A stretch of DNA of 64,000 nt from Polyangiaceae bacterium (lineage in GTDB: Bacteria > Myxococcota_A > Polyangia > Polyangiales > Polyangiaceae), in assembly GCA_019637295.1 (NCBI GenBank), contig JAHBVX010000005.1, positions 124,001 to 188,000 on the forward strand, given 5' to 3'. This document shows, piece by piece, positions 26,438 to 35,891 of this stretch. A program made the translations under genes and the position numbers. A model generated the notes under the pieces. The model saw only the letters and a list, made by a program, of their open reading frames with translations, had not been told where the DNA came from and did not search any database. Position 1 is the first letter of the stretch; the number at the start of each line of letters is the position of its first letter.

Positions 26438-27765
26438 CTACGCTCGGGTCCGAGCTCTCGCTGCCGCGGGGCCCCGTCCCCGCACTCGTCCTGCGCAGCG
26501 TGCCGCTGGTCGCGCCCCACACGCTGCTCGAGCTCGACGACTCGGATGCCTTCGCGTTCGAGAACGACGACGGTCAGAGCTTCGCCGGGCTCGGCCGTGC
26601 CTTCGCGTTCGAGGCGTCCGGACCGGAGCGTGCGGCCCAGCTCGAGCACTGGCTGGAGCGAACCGAGCGCAGCTTCGCGCCCGCTCCCCTGGAGTTGCCA
26701 CTGGCCTACGGCGCGCTCAGCTTCTGCCCGCTGCTGGCACAGGACGAGACCTGGCGCGGCTTCCACGCGGCCGAGCTGGTCATCCCGCGAGTGCTGTATC
26801 GCGCCCTCGGCGACCGGGGCGAGCTGTGCGTGATCGATCCCGGAGGGGACAGCGACCGCGCTCGCGCCCACGCGGGCCAGATCGCCGCTTGGCTCGCGGA
26901 GCGGCGTGCTCCGTCGGACCGCACCTGCGTGATCTCCGGCAGTGACGAAGCGGCCAGTCAAGCGCGCTTTGGCCGAGTCGCCGCGGAGCTGCTGGCGCTG
27001 ATCCGCGCCGGAGGCGCGCAGAAGATCGTCGCCGCTCGCAAGGTCACGTTGCACCTGGAGCGGCCGCCGCGGCCGGCCCAGCTCCTGCGTACGCTCGGCG
27101 CGCGCCATCCCACAGCGACGCGCTTCTGCCTGCGTCGGGAGGGAGCCTGCTTCATCGGTGCGTCGCCGGAGTTGCTGGTGGAGCGACGCGGGCGGTTGGT
27201 GCGTAGCGACGCCGTCGCCGGATCGGCGCCCAACACGCCTGCTCGTCGCGCGGCGCTGCTCGACTCCGTCAAGGACCGGCGCGAACACGAGCTCGTGGTG
27301 GAGGCGATCGAACAGGTCCTCGCAGCTCGCTGCGCGCAGCTGAGCGTCCCCGCCGAGCCCAAGGTGCGGCCGAGCGGCACCGTCGCTCATCTGGCGACCG
27401 AGCTCTGCGGTGTGTTGAGCTCGCCGCCCGCGCACCTGTTGTCGCTGGTGGACGCGCTGCACCCGACGCCAGCCCTCGGCGGCACCCCGCGAGAGGCTGC
27501 GCTCCGCCATATCGCCCAGCACGAAGGGTTCGAGCGGGGGCTGTACGGCGCGCCGCTCGGCTTCGTCGACCGCCACGGCAGCGGCCGCTTCGTGGTCGCG
27601 CTGCGCTCCATGGTGCTGCGGGGCAAGGACGCGACGCTGTTCGCCGGGGCTGGGCTGATAGCGGACTCCACCGTCGCGCAAGAGGTCGAAGAGACGAGCT
27701 GGAAGCTGCGCACCCTGGCCGACGCGCTCGCCGCCACGGGGGCCGGCGGGGAGCCGACCCGGTGA
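26434..27765 (+). CDS. menF: Isochorismate synthase
   Basis: 443 residues, chorismate-binding enzyme making isochorismate, first committed menaquinone step. Conserved motifs in the C-terminal half: KIVAARKV, FIGASPELLV, SGTVAHLATEL, LHPTPALGGTPR, LYGAPLGFVD and FAGAGLIADST. The motif GGTPR with an acidic LVEAIEQ-like segment is typical of isochorismate rather than anthranilate synthases. The N-terminal 170 residues are less conserved, as usual. GTG 26434 overlaps menG by 4 nt. A salicylate-synthase role is unlikely because menD follows directly. Confidence 0.92.
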   Translation: MTTLGSELSLPRGPVPALVLRSVPLVAPHTLLELDDSDAFAFENDDGQSFAGLGRAFAFEASGPERAAQLEHWLERTERSFAPAPLELPLAYGALSFCPLLAQDETWRGFHAAELVIPRVLYRALGDRGELCVIDPGGDSDRARAHAGQIAAWLAERRAPSDRTCVISGSDEAASQARFGRVAAELLALIRAGGAQKIVAARKVTLHLERPPRPAQLLRTLGARHPTATRFCLRREGACFIGASPELLVERRGRLVRSDAVAGSAPNTPARRAALLDSVKDRREHELVVEAIEQVLAARCAQLSVPAEPKVRPSGTVAHLATELCGVLSSPPAHLLSLVDALHPTPALGGTPREAALRHIAQHEGFERGLYGAPLGFVDRHGSGRFVVALRSMVLRGKDATLFAGAGLIADSTVAQEVEETSWKLRTLADALAATGAGGEPTR

Positions 27766-29486
27766 GCGCCGAGCTGACGACCCGGTGGGCGGCGGAGGTG
27801 GCCCGCGCGCTGGCCGACGCTGGAGTCCGCCGCGTGCTAATCGCGCCTGGCTCGCGCTCCACGCCCTTGGTGTTCGCCTGTCTGGAGCAGCCCCGGCTGA
27901 GCGTCGACAGCATCATCGACGAGCGCTGCGCGGGCTTCTTCGCGCTCGGCGTGGCCAAGATCAGCGGTGAGCCGGCCGTCGCGATCACGACCAGCGGCAC
28001 CGCGGCCGCTCATCTCTACCCCGCGGTGATCGAGGCGGCGCACAGCGAGGCGCCGCTGCTGGCGCTCACCGCGGATCGGCCGGCTGGACTGCAGCAGGTC
28101 TCGGCGCCGCAGACCATCGACCAGACGCGGCTCTACGGGCCCTTCGCCCGCGGCTTCTTCGATCTGGGGTTGCCCTGCGAGGCTCACCTCGCCTCGGTGG
28201 CTCGAAAGCTGACTCAGGCCCTCGCGCTGACACGAGATCCGTCGCCGGGTCCAGTTCAGGTCAACGTCCCGTTCGACAAGCCGCTCGAGCCGCAGCCGCT
28301 CGAGCCGTCGGCTACCCCGTCACCACGAGTGATCACCCCGCGGCGCGCGGCGGTCGACCCCGCCGAGCTCGCCGCGGCGCGGCGCGCGGTGGGTGATGCC
28401 AAGCGTGGCCTCGTCGTGCTCGGTCCCGCGGCGCGCGCCGTTGCCCCGGCGCTGCTGGCAGAGCTGGTCGAGCGCACGGGCTTCGCGCTCGTGCCGGACG
28501 CGCAGTGCTCGCAGCGCTACGCGCTCGGTGGCGTGGCGACGGAGGCGATCGCCGACGGCGCGGACTGGTGGCTCGGCGGAGCCGGCGCGCCGCCCCCGCC
28601 GGACCTCGTGCTGCAGCTCGGCGGGCCACCCCTGCACGCGGGCTGGGGACGCTGGCTGAGCCAGGGCACGACGCTGCTCGTGTTCGGCTCCCACGGCTTC
28701 GCGGATCCGACCCAACGCGCCACGGAGGTAGTGCTCGGCGACGTGGACGCCAACGTGCGCGGGCTGCTCGCCGGCTTCGAGTCCAGCAGGGAGGCGCTTG
28801 GGCGGCGGCGGGAGTACCGGTCGCGATTGGCAGCTGCCTCTGCGCGCGCCTTCGAGGCCGTTGACGCCCACCTAGCACGACGGGCCACCGAGCTGAGCGA
28901 GCTCGGGACCGCGCGAAGCGTGGTGGACGCGCTCGGGCCGCAGGATGTGCTGGTGGTGGGTAACAGCTCACCCATCCGGCTGCTCGGGCTGGCCTGTCGA
29001 GCCCGCGCGGTCGGACCCCGCCTCGTCGTGCAGCGAGGCGCCAACGGCATCGACGGACTCCTAGCGCTGGCTGCGGGTGTGGCCAGCGCTCACGCGGGCC
29101 GGACCGCACTCTTGCTCGGCGACGTCAGCTTTCAGCACGACGTTGGCGGGCTGGCAACCACCCGGCTGGCGAGGCAGCCGCTGCCGATCGTGGTCCTGGA
29201 CAACGGCGGCGGCCGCCTGTTCGAGCAGCTCCCGGTCTGGCCCCTGGTCTCGGGCCGCGCGCACGAGCGCTTCTGGACCACTCCGCCTGAGCTGGACATC
29301 GGGGCCGCGGCGACGGCGTTCGGCGTGCCCCATGAGCGTGCGCAGACCGTCCTCGAGCTCGAGCGGGGGCTGACGCGGGCGCTCGAGCGCGGCGGCGCGA
29401 CGGTGCTCTGGGCTCGCGTACCCGCCCATGGCGCGAGTGAGGATCAGCGCTCCATCGCCGCTCGGCTACAGGAGGCAACGGCGTGA
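27762..29486 (+). CDS. menD: SEPHCHC synthase (MenD)
   Basis: 574-residue thiamine-diphosphate enzyme that joins 2-oxoglutarate to isochorismate. N-terminal IAPGSRSTPLVFA, SIIDERCAGFFALG, TTSGTAAAHLYPAVIEA and TADRPAGLQQVSAPQTIDQ are MenD signatures. The ThDP motif runs from GDVSFQHDVGGL to NGGGRLFEQLP. GTG 27762 overlaps the menF stop by 4 nt. Length is close to the usual 550-580. It is cytoplasmic and Mg2+-dependent. Confidence 0.95.
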   Translation: MSAELTTRWAAEVARALADAGVRRVLIAPGSRSTPLVFACLEQPRLSVDSIIDERCAGFFALGVAKISGEPAVAITTSGTAAAHLYPAVIEAAHSEAPLLALTADRPAGLQQVSAPQTIDQTRLYGPFARGFFDLGLPCEAHLASVARKLTQALALTRDPSPGPVQVNVPFDKPLEPQPLEPSATPSPRVITPRRAAVDPAELAAARRAVGDAKRGLVVLGPAARAVAPALLAELVERTGFALVPDAQCSQRYALGGVATEAIADGADWWLGGAGAPPPPDLVLQLGGPPLHAGWGRWLSQGTTLLVFGSHGFADPTQRATEVVLGDVDANVRGLLAGFESSREALGRRREYRSRLAAASARAFEAVDAHLARRATELSELGTARSVVDALGPQDVLVVGNSSPIRLLGLACRARAVGPRLVVQRGANGIDGLLALAAGVASAHAGRTALLLGDVSFQHDVGGLATTRLARQPLPIVVLDNGGGRLFEQLPVWPLVSGRAHERFWTTPPELDIGAAATAFGVPHERAQTVLELERGLTRALERGGATVLWARVPAHGASEDQRSIAARLQEATA

Positions 29487-30199
29487 CGCGGTCGCTCTGG
29501 CTACACGGCTTCCTGGGCGCACCGAGCGCGTTCTCGGCTCTCGGCGCGCGAGCCTCGGACGTGTCCGTGCCCACGCTCGGTGGACACGGGCTGCCAGCGG
29601 CTCCCGTGCCCCGCGGCTTCCACGCCGAGCTCAGCCGGCTCGGGGAGCTACTCGGCCAGCACGACGGCTGGCAGCTGGTGGGCTACTCGCTCGGTGCGCG
29701 GCTCGCGCTCGGACTCGCCCTTGCGCAGCCAGCGCGGTTCGCGCGGCTGGTACTCGTGGGGGTCCACCCGGGCCTCGACACCGAGGCCGCGCGGCGCGAG
29801 CGCGTCCTGCTCGACGACTCCCGAGCGCGCGCCCTCGAGCAGCGCGGTCTCGAGGCCTTCGTGGCCGAGTGGGAGACGCTGCCGCTGCTGGCGACGCAGC
29901 GCGCCCTGCCGGCGGAGGTGCGGGCACGCCACCGCGCAATGCGCACGGCACACGACGCGCACGCCATCGCCGGCGCGCTGGTGGCGCTCGGACTCGGGCG
30001 CATGCCGAGCCTCTGGTCCGGCCTCTCGCAGCTGCAGTTGCCCGTCACCTTCGTCGTCGGTGAACTCGACGAGAAGTTCGTCGCGCTGGCGCGCCGGGGC
30101 GCGAGCCTCGCGCCGCGTGCCGAGCTGGTGATCGTCCCGGGGGTGGGGCACGACGTGATCCTGGAGCGACCTCGGGCAGTCGCCGAGGTGCTCGCGTGA
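29483..30199 (+). CDS. menH: SHCHC synthase-like alpha/beta hydrolase
   Basis: 238-residue alpha/beta hydrolase between menD and menA. HGFLGAPSAF near the N-terminus is the oxyanion region, GYSLGARLALGLAL holds the nucleophile Ser (about 69), and VPGVGHDVILERP contains the catalytic His. MenH removes pyruvate from the MenD product. The sequence alone would only say hydrolase; position in the operon makes the MenH call strong. ATG 29483 overlaps menD by 4 nt. Confidence 0.87.
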   Translation: MTRSLWLHGFLGAPSAFSALGARASDVSVPTLGGHGLPAAPVPRGFHAELSRLGELLGQHDGWQLVGYSLGARLALGLALAQPARFARLVLVGVHPGLDTEAARRERVLLDDSRARALEQRGLEAFVAEWETLPLLATQRALPAEVRARHRAMRTAHDAHAIAGALVALGLGRMPSLWSGLSQLQLPVTFVVGELDEKFVALARRGASLAPRAELVIVPGVGHDVILERPRAVAEVLA

Positions 30200-31122
30200 G
30201 TGAAACCGTCCGACTTCCCGCTCCGGGGTCGCTCGGCGCCTGGCTGCTGGCGGCGCGTCCCAAGACGCTCGCGGCGGCGCTCGTGCCGGTGATGGTGGGC
30301 AGCGCCTGCGCGCTGCATGCCGGCGGCTTCCGCGCCGGACCGGCACTTGCCGCGCTGCTCGGCGCGATGTGCCTGCAGGTCGCGACGAACCTGGCCAACG
30401 ACGTGTTCGACTACGAGCTGGGCGCCGACACCGCCGCGCGAGTCGGCCCGCCGCGGGCAGCGGAGCGCGGGCTGCTTCGGCCGGGTGCGCTGCGCGTCGC
30501 GCTGATGTCCTGCCTCGCGCTGGCGCTCGGCTGCGGTCTCTATCTGGTGCAGGTCGCCGGACCGCCGGTGGTCGTCATCGGGCTGTGTTCGATGGTGGCC
30601 GCGGTGGCCTACACCGCCGGCCCCTACCCGCTGGCCTACGTCGGTCTGGGCGACGCCTTCGTCCTCTTGTTCTTCGGCTTCGTCGCCGTGACCGGTACGG
30701 CGCTGGTGCAACTGGGCAGCGTTCCCGCGCTCGCCTGGTGGTCGGGTGCGGGCGTCGGAGCGATCGCGACGGTGCTGCTGGCGGTGAACAACGTTCGCGA
30801 TCGCGCCACCGACGAGGCTGCGGGCAAGCGCACGTTGGTCGTACGGTTTGGCCGCCGCTTCGGCGAGCTGGAAGCGACGGTATGCCTCGCCGTCGCGTTC
30901 GCGATCCCAGTAGCGATCATCGCGAGCGGGCTCGCAGGGCGCGCGCTCTGGCTCGTCTGGCTGCCGCTGCCCCTCGGGCTCTCGATCCATCGCGGTATCC
31001 GGCGGCTGCATGGCCGAGAGCTCAACCGCGTGCTGGGCCAGACGGCGGTCCTCTTGTTGGTGTATGGCGCTGCGCTCGCGGCCGCGATTGTGCTCGACGC
31101 CGGGCTCGGGACCCGGTCATGA
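30196..31122 (+). CDS. menA: 1,4-dihydroxy-2-naphthoate polyprenyltransferase
   Basis: 308-residue integral membrane UbiA-family prenyltransferase attaching the isoprenoid tail. N-terminal LLAARPKTLAAALVPVMVG, first Asp-rich motif NLANDVFDYELGAD and second motif NNVRDRATDEAAGKRTL are those of MenA. About eight TM helices. GTG 30196 overlaps menH by 4 nt. Confidence 0.94.
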   Translation: MSETVRLPAPGSLGAWLLAARPKTLAAALVPVMVGSACALHAGGFRAGPALAALLGAMCLQVATNLANDVFDYELGADTAARVGPPRAAERGLLRPGALRVALMSCLALALGCGLYLVQVAGPPVVVIGLCSMVAAVAYTAGPYPLAYVGLGDAFVLLFFGFVAVTGTALVQLGSVPALAWWSGAGVGAIATVLLAVNNVRDRATDEAAGKRTLVVRFGRRFGELEATVCLAVAFAIPVAIIASGLAGRALWLVWLPLPLGLSIHRGIRRLHGRELNRVLGQTAVLLLVYGAALAAAIVLDAGLGTRS

Positions 31123-32192
31123 GCCAAACCCTCGAGTGGCAGCGCGTGACCGATCACTTCACGCGCGCAGCCACCAACGCCGTCGGCTCGATCACGTCTC
31201 GGCAGCGTGTGCTGGTCCGCGCGACGCTCGCGGGCCGAGCGGGTTACGGCGAGGCGTGCCCGCCGCTTACCCGGGGCAGCGACGACCTGACCGCTGTCGA
31301 GGCGGCGCTGACGACCGCCCGCGCGCGAGGGCTCCCCGCGCTGAACGCCGAGCCCGCCAATCTCGGCAGCGTGCTCGCTGGTCCCCATTTCGACCTGCCC
31401 TCGCCCAGCGCGCGCTTCGCGCTGCAGACGGCCTATCTCGACGCCCTGGGCCAGGCGCTCGGGCAGCCCTGTGCCAACCTCTTGTGCTGCGGCCTCGCGC
31501 CCGCGCGGGCTATGCCCCGCCTGCTGACGACCGCGGCGTTGGTCGACGTGCTCGGGCCCGCTGCCGAAGCCGAAGCGCTCCGAGCGGTCGAGCGTGGCGC
31601 GCGGACCCTGAAGCTGAAGCTTGGGCCGTCGACGCTGCCAGCGGTCGAACGCGTCCGCACGCGGGTTGGCGAGGGCGTCAGGCTGAGGCTCGACGCCAAC
31701 CAGAGCTTCTCCGGCGCGGACCTGCACCTCACCCTGGCTCGACTGGCGCGGTCGAATCCCGAGTTCGTGGAGGAGCTCGCGCCCTGGGAGCAGCTATGCG
31801 CCCTCGGCCGCTCGCCGGTTGCCCTCGCGCTGGACGAGACGCTCACGCACGAGGGATTTGCGCTGCGGGAACTCAGCGCGGAGGCCGCGCTGCGACTGGA
31901 GGTCGTGGTGCTCAAGCCGTCGCTGCTGGGCGGCTTCGACCGCGCCGCCGCGCTGGCTGCGCAGGCCGAGGACCTGGGTCTCGATGTGGTCGTGTCCCAT
32001 GCCTACGAGGGCGAGGTCGGGTGGTCCGCGCTGGTCGCGCTCGCGTTCGCGATCGGCTCGCCTGCGCGCGCGCAAGGACTCGGGCCGCACGTGGGGCTCG
32101 CGCCGAGGTCGGGCGGGCTCGGGGCGGGCGACCTGCTTCCGCCCGCCGGCACGGGCCTCGGGCTGGCTGCAGCTCCGGAGCGCCGCGCGTGA
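31119..32192 (+). CDS. menC: o-Succinylbenzoate synthase
   Basis: 357 residues, enolase superfamily dehydratase. Catalytic Lys in LKLKLG, metal ligands in LRLDANQSF, EELAPWEQL and LALDETL, and the second catalytic Lys in VVLKPSLLGG are all present. It converts SHCHC to o-succinylbenzoate in the cytoplasm. ATG 31119 overlaps menA by 4 nt; the frame is open far upstream, but that part lies antiparallel to no signal and inside menA, so it was not used. Confidence 0.93.
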   Translation: MSQTLEWQRVTDHFTRAATNAVGSITSRQRVLVRATLAGRAGYGEACPPLTRGSDDLTAVEAALTTARARGLPALNAEPANLGSVLAGPHFDLPSPSARFALQTAYLDALGQALGQPCANLLCCGLAPARAMPRLLTTAALVDVLGPAAEAEALRAVERGARTLKLKLGPSTLPAVERVRTRVGEGVRLRLDANQSFSGADLHLTLARLARSNPEFVEELAPWEQLCALGRSPVALALDETLTHEGFALRELSAEAALRLEVVVLKPSLLGGFDRAAALAAQAEDLGLDVVVSHAYEGEVGWSALVALAFAIGSPARAQGLGPHVGLAPRSGGLGAGDLLPPAGTGLGLAAAPERRA

Positions 32193-33595
32193 GCGCCCTG
32201 TCCCGCGCGCGACGGGCCGCGCCCGACGCTGTTGCCCTCGTCAGTCCTGCACAGACGCTGACCTGGCGGGAGCTCGACGACCGAGTCGACCGGACCGCGG
32301 CGGCGCTGCTGCGCCGCGGTGTGCGCCGTGCGGGCTCCATCACCGCGCCCGTGGCCATCCCTGGCGCTCCCTCCCTCGAGAGCGTGCTCGCGCTGCTGGC
32401 GTTGGTACGGCTCGGGATCCCGGCGCTGCCGCTGCACCCACGGCTCAGCCCGCTCGAGCGTACACGGCTCGTTGGCTCCCTGAGACTGCAGCTCGTGCTC
32501 GAGCCGAATGAGCTTGGTGGCGCCGAAGCGGGCCCGAGCGGGCCACCCGCGGCGGTGGACCCCGCCGCGCCCGTCGCCGCCGTCGCGACGAGCGGCTCGA
32601 CCCGGTCGCCACGCGTCGTGGCTCTGTCTCGCACCGCGTTCGACGTGACATCGAGCGGCGTGTGGCGGGCTCTAGGCGCCGCGCCGGGTGATCGCTGGCT
32701 GCTCGAGCTGCCTCTCGCCCACGTCGGCGGACTGTCCGTCGTGCTCCGCTCGATCGCTCGCCGCGTCGCCATCGTGCTCCCACCACCCGGGCCAGTCGAG
32801 CCCGCCTGGCTCGAGTCGGCGCGGGTCACCCTGGTCTCCTGGGTACCGTCGCAGCTGGCGCGCGCGCTGGAGGCAGCCGACACCGCGCCGCGCGGTCTCC
32901 GCGCCGTGATGCTGGGCGGCGCTGGCGCCCCCCCCGCCCTGCTCGCGAGGGCCACCGAGGTGGGGTGGCCGGTGCGCACGACTTATGGGCTGACCGAAGC
33001 GACCGGCACCGTCACGCTGGAGTCAGCCGCGCCGGCTGAGCGACGCGGCTCCGGTAGCCCCCTGCCTGGAGTCGCCGTGCGGCTGTCCAGCGTGGGTGAG
33101 ATCGAAGTGTCCGGACCAACCCTGGCGCTGGGCACCTACCGCGACGTCGTCGAGCCGCTGCAGCTCGAGGGCGGCTGGCTGTCGACCGGTGACCTGGGTG
33201 CTCTGGAGGGCGACACTCTGGTGGTCCGCGGGCGGGCGTCGGAGATGATCATCACCGGCGGCGAGAACGTGCATCCCGCGGAGGTCGAGGCGGCGCTGAC
33301 AGCCGACCCGGCGGTGCGGCGAGCCTGCGTGTTCGCCATCCCCGATCCGCTGTGGGGTGAGCTGGTGTGCGCAGCCATCGTCGCCGAGGGTCCCACGCTC
33401 GACCTCGCGGAGCTGGATCGCCGGCTAGCGGGCAGCCTGGCCTCGTTCCGTCGACCGCGTCGCTATGCTCTGCTCGCGGACCTTCCGGAGACGGCCGTCG
33501 GCAAGGTGGACCGCCGCGCAACCCAGGAGCTGGCCTCGCCGCTGCTCGTCCGCCCGGCGCTGGGAGCCGTGCCGTCGCGCCGGAAATCGGTATAG
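32189..33595 (+). CDS. menE: o-Succinylbenzoate-CoA ligase
   Basis: 468-residue adenylate-forming ligase. Motifs: P-loop TSGSTRSPRVV, TYGLTEATGTV, STGDLG, VRGRASEMIITGGENVHPAEVE and the C-terminal Lys loop ETAVGKVDRRA. The P-loop is unusual: the family consensus STGxPK reads STRSPR here, replacing Gly and Lys by Arg, though other core residues are intact. It activates o-succinylbenzoate for MenB, which is not encoded in the window. GTG 32189 overlaps menC by 4 nt; it is the last gene of the run. Confidence 0.92.
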   Translation: MSALSRARRAAPDAVALVSPAQTLTWRELDDRVDRTAAALLRRGVRRAGSITAPVAIPGAPSLESVLALLALVRLGIPALPLHPRLSPLERTRLVGSLRLQLVLEPNELGGAEAGPSGPPAAVDPAAPVAAVATSGSTRSPRVVALSRTAFDVTSSGVWRALGAAPGDRWLLELPLAHVGGLSVVLRSIARRVAIVLPPPGPVEPAWLESARVTLVSWVPSQLARALEAADTAPRGLRAVMLGGAGAPPALLARATEVGWPVRTTYGLTEATGTVTLESAAPAERRGSGSPLPGVAVRLSSVGEIEVSGPTLALGTYRDVVEPLQLEGGWLSTGDLGALEGDTLVVRGRASEMIITGGENVHPAEVEAALTADPAVRRACVFAIPDPLWGELVCAAIVAEGPTLDLAELDRRLAGSLASFRRPRRYALLADLPETAVGKVDRRATQELASPLLVRPALGAVPSRRKSV

Positions 33596-33603
33596 TTCGC
33601 GCC

Positions 33604-34107
33604 ATGCGTCAACCGCTGCCCTGGCCGCTGCTCGCCCTCGTGCTCACTGCCTGCAACACATCGCCCAAGTCCCAGCCACCGGCGGCGGCCTCTGCGACCG
33701 AGCCCGAGCCCGGCTGGACGCGCTACGGCGGCAGCTTCGGCTCTTCCGAGCGCGTCCCGCTGCAGCAGTTGCTCGCCACGCCCGACTCCTACTCCGGGAA
33801 GACCGTCACCGTGGAGGGTGAGGTGCGTCGCGCCTGTTCGCGCAAGGGCTGCTGGATGGAGCTGGCCGAGTCAGCGGATGCCAAGACCGCGGCTTGCCGG
33901 GTGACGTTCAAGGACTACGGCTTCTTCGTCCCGCTAGACTCCGCTGGGTCACGCGCGCGGCTCGAGGCGGTAGTTCAGGTGGAGAAGGTCAAGCCGGCCC
34001 ACGTCGAGCACCTCGAAGAGGAGGGCGCGAGCTTCGCCAAGAAGAACGCCGACGGCACCGCCGACGAGGTCCGGCTGGTCGCGTCGGTCGTCGAGCTCAA
34101 GCGCTAG
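33604..34107 (+). CDS. DUF4920-type lipoprotein
   Basis: 167 residues. Signal peptide and lipobox VLTAC (Cys17), then a Pro/Ala/Glu linker. The core GKTVTVEGEVRRACSRKGCWMEL with a later VTFKDYGFFVPLDSAG is the DUF4920 signature (CxxKGCWM). The domain looks like an OB-fold and may bind a metal or cofactor, but no function is established. ATG 33604 lies eight bases after the menE stop, so it may ride on the men transcript. Its last 4 nt overlap the convergent pssA gene. Confidence 0.88.
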   Translation: MRQPLPWPLLALVLTACNTSPKSQPPAAASATEPEPGWTRYGGSFGSSERVPLQQLLATPDSYSGKTVTVEGEVRRACSRKGCWMELAESADAKTAACRVTFKDYGFFVPLDSAGSRARLEAVVQVEKVKPAHVEHLEEEGASFAKKNADGTADEVRLVASVVELKR

Positions 34108-34739
34108 GGCTTGGGCACGCGGAGGCGACGACTGATCATCGCGCTGCCGCTGAGGAAGTACAGCAGGCTCAGCGGGTGGAACTCGCCGCCCAGCCACTCG
34201 ACGCTGCCCCCGGGCAGGGCGGACCCGATGCTTCCGCGGGCGGTCAGCACGGCGAGCACCACGACCAGGAGCAGGCTGGTCGGGATCGGGGTGCCTTCAT
34301 AGTAGGCCACCTTACCGGTCTCGTCCGCGAGCTCGGCTTGCGTCGCGTTGTACCGCGCCAGCCGACTGATGCCGCAAGCCACGAAGTACATCAGTACGAG
34401 CGCATCCCAGCTCCCACGCATCCCCACCGCGAACGCGAGGACCGCGGGAGCGACTCCAAACGACACCAAGTCGGCCAGGGAGTCCAGGTGTGCGCCCAGC
34501 GGCGACATCCGTTGACGCCAACGCGCGACCCGGCCGTCGAGGTAGTCGAACACCACCGCCAGCGGCAAGAGCGCATACGCGAACCACAGGTACCCGCGCT
34601 CGGCGGTCACGAGAAAGCGCAGCACCGCCAGGATGGCCGCCGTTCCGCAGAAGCCGTTGGCGAGCGTGATGAAGTCCGCCAGGGAGAACTCCCGCAGCAT
34701 GGAGAAGCGCCGCGGCTTGGGCGGACCAGGGCTCGGCAT
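34104..34739 (-). CDS. pssA: CDP-diacylglycerol-serine O-phosphatidyltransferase
   Basis: 211-residue integral membrane enzyme making phosphatidylserine, precursor of phosphatidylethanolamine. The CDP-alcohol phosphotransferase motif is complete: DG-x2-AR-x8-G-x3-D-x3-D in DGRVARWRQRMSPL plus GAHLDSLAD. The N-terminal LADFITLANGFCGTAAI and the later GISRLARYNAT identify the PssA type II subgroup. About six TM segments. No PSD gene is adjacent. The start is ATG 34739; ATG 34700 (MLREFSL) is a shorter option. Confidence 0.93.
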   Translation of the reverse strand: MPSPGPPKPRRFSMLREFSLADFITLANGFCGTAAILAVLRFLVTAERGYLWFAYALLPLAVVFDYLDGRVARWRQRMSPLGAHLDSLADLVSFGVAPAVLAFAVGMRGSWDALVLMYFVACGISRLARYNATQAELADETGKVAYYEGTPIPTSLLLVVVLAVLTARGSIGSALPGGSVEWLGGEFHPLSLLYFLSGSAMISRRLRVPKP

Positions 34740-34847
34740 GCCCCGACGCTAGTCCCGCTGCGCGCCGGCTGGGAGCATATCCCGGGAAACATCCGCGGTT
34801 TCTGCGCAATTTTTCCCTAGGCGACCGAGCTGTGCTACCGGGCAGGG

Positions 34848-35873
34848 GTGATGCGTGTGCTGTGGCTCGTGCTGGCCATCCTGGTCCTGACCCTGCCCAC
34901 CACGGCGTGGGCAGAGCAACGCGTCCACGTCGTGGGCGCGGGCCACACGCTAGGGAAGATCGCGCAGCGGTACCGCATCACCATCGACGAGTTGTGTCAG
35001 GCCAACGGGATCTCGCGTCGCGATCGGATCAAGCCGGGCCAGAAGCTCGTCATCCCGAGCAAGGATACTCCCCCGGTCGCTGCGCCGCGCGCGGTCGCTG
35101 CAGAGCCGACGCCAGCGAACCCGGAGCCCAAGGACGGGATCACCCGCATCGGCAACGACGGCCTCAGCTCCATCGAGCTGCCCGGCGGCGGGCTGGCCTA
35201 TTTCTACGAGCCGATTGGGCCTGGCCGGCTCGGCATGCGCCCCATCTTCATGTTCATGCACGGTCGCGGGGGCTACCCCGTTCGTGACTGCCGGCGCTGG
35301 GCGCCGGTGGTGCGTCGCTTGGGCTGGTTGGTGTGTCCCGCGGGGCCGGGGGCCCGCGGTGACGGTCGAGGTTGGAACAACAACTGGGTGATCGGCCAAC
35401 GCACCGCCAATGCCGCCGTCGCGGCGATGCGCGCCAAGTTCGGGCGCCGAGTCCAGCTGTACGGCAACACGCTGATGGGGTTCAGCGAGGGTGCATACGT
35501 CGCGATGAACGTGGGAGTGCGTGACCCGCGGACGTTCAACCGTTGGTTGATCCTGGCGGGCAACACGACCTACTGGGGCGGCCCGGGGCTCGAGGAGCTG
35601 CCCCGCGCCAGTGCCCGGGTACGCCGCGTGTACCTGATCACCGGCGAGCAGGATGGAGTGATCGAGGGCACCCGGAGCCTGCGCGAGTGGCTCGATCGAC
35701 ACAAGATCGACAGCCGCATCTCGACCCCCGCGGACTTGGGCCACGAGCTCGCGCTCGAGCGCAAAGAGGCCATGTATCGCGCGGCGCTGGTGTGGCTCGA
35801 GAAGGGTACCCCTGCGCAGCCCCGCGCAAAGAGCACCGCGTCCCGGGGCGCAGCGGCGACCCGTCAGCGCTGA
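34848..35873 (+). CDS. LysM-domain exported alpha/beta hydrolase
   Basis: 341 residues. Signal peptide (1-22, ending AWA), one LysM domain (about 26-70: VVGAGHTLGKIAQRYRITID, then RIKPGQKLVIP), a Pro/Ala linker and an alpha/beta hydrolase domain. Nucleophile is Ser213 in LMGFSEGAYV, with a probable Asp in ITGEQDGVIEG and His in DLGHELALE. LysM binds peptidoglycan, so the hydrolase is likely held at the cell wall; the substrate is unknown. GTG 34848 and ATG 34851 are equally placed. It is divergent from pssA. Confidence 0.86.
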   Translation: MMRVLWLVLAILVLTLPTTAWAEQRVHVVGAGHTLGKIAQRYRITIDELCQANGISRRDRIKPGQKLVIPSKDTPPVAAPRAVAAEPTPANPEPKDGITRIGNDGLSSIELPGGGLAYFYEPIGPGRLGMRPIFMFMHGRGGYPVRDCRRWAPVVRRLGWLVCPAGPGARGDGRGWNNNWVIGQRTANAAVAAMRAKFGRRVQLYGNTLMGFSEGAYVAMNVGVRDPRTFNRWLILAGNTTYWGGPGLEELPRASARVRRVYLITGEQDGVIEGTRSLREWLDRHKIDSRISTPADLGHELALERKEAMYRAALVWLEKGTPAQPRAKSTASRGAAATRQR

Positions 35874-35891
35874 ACACACGCGCGGATCGTC

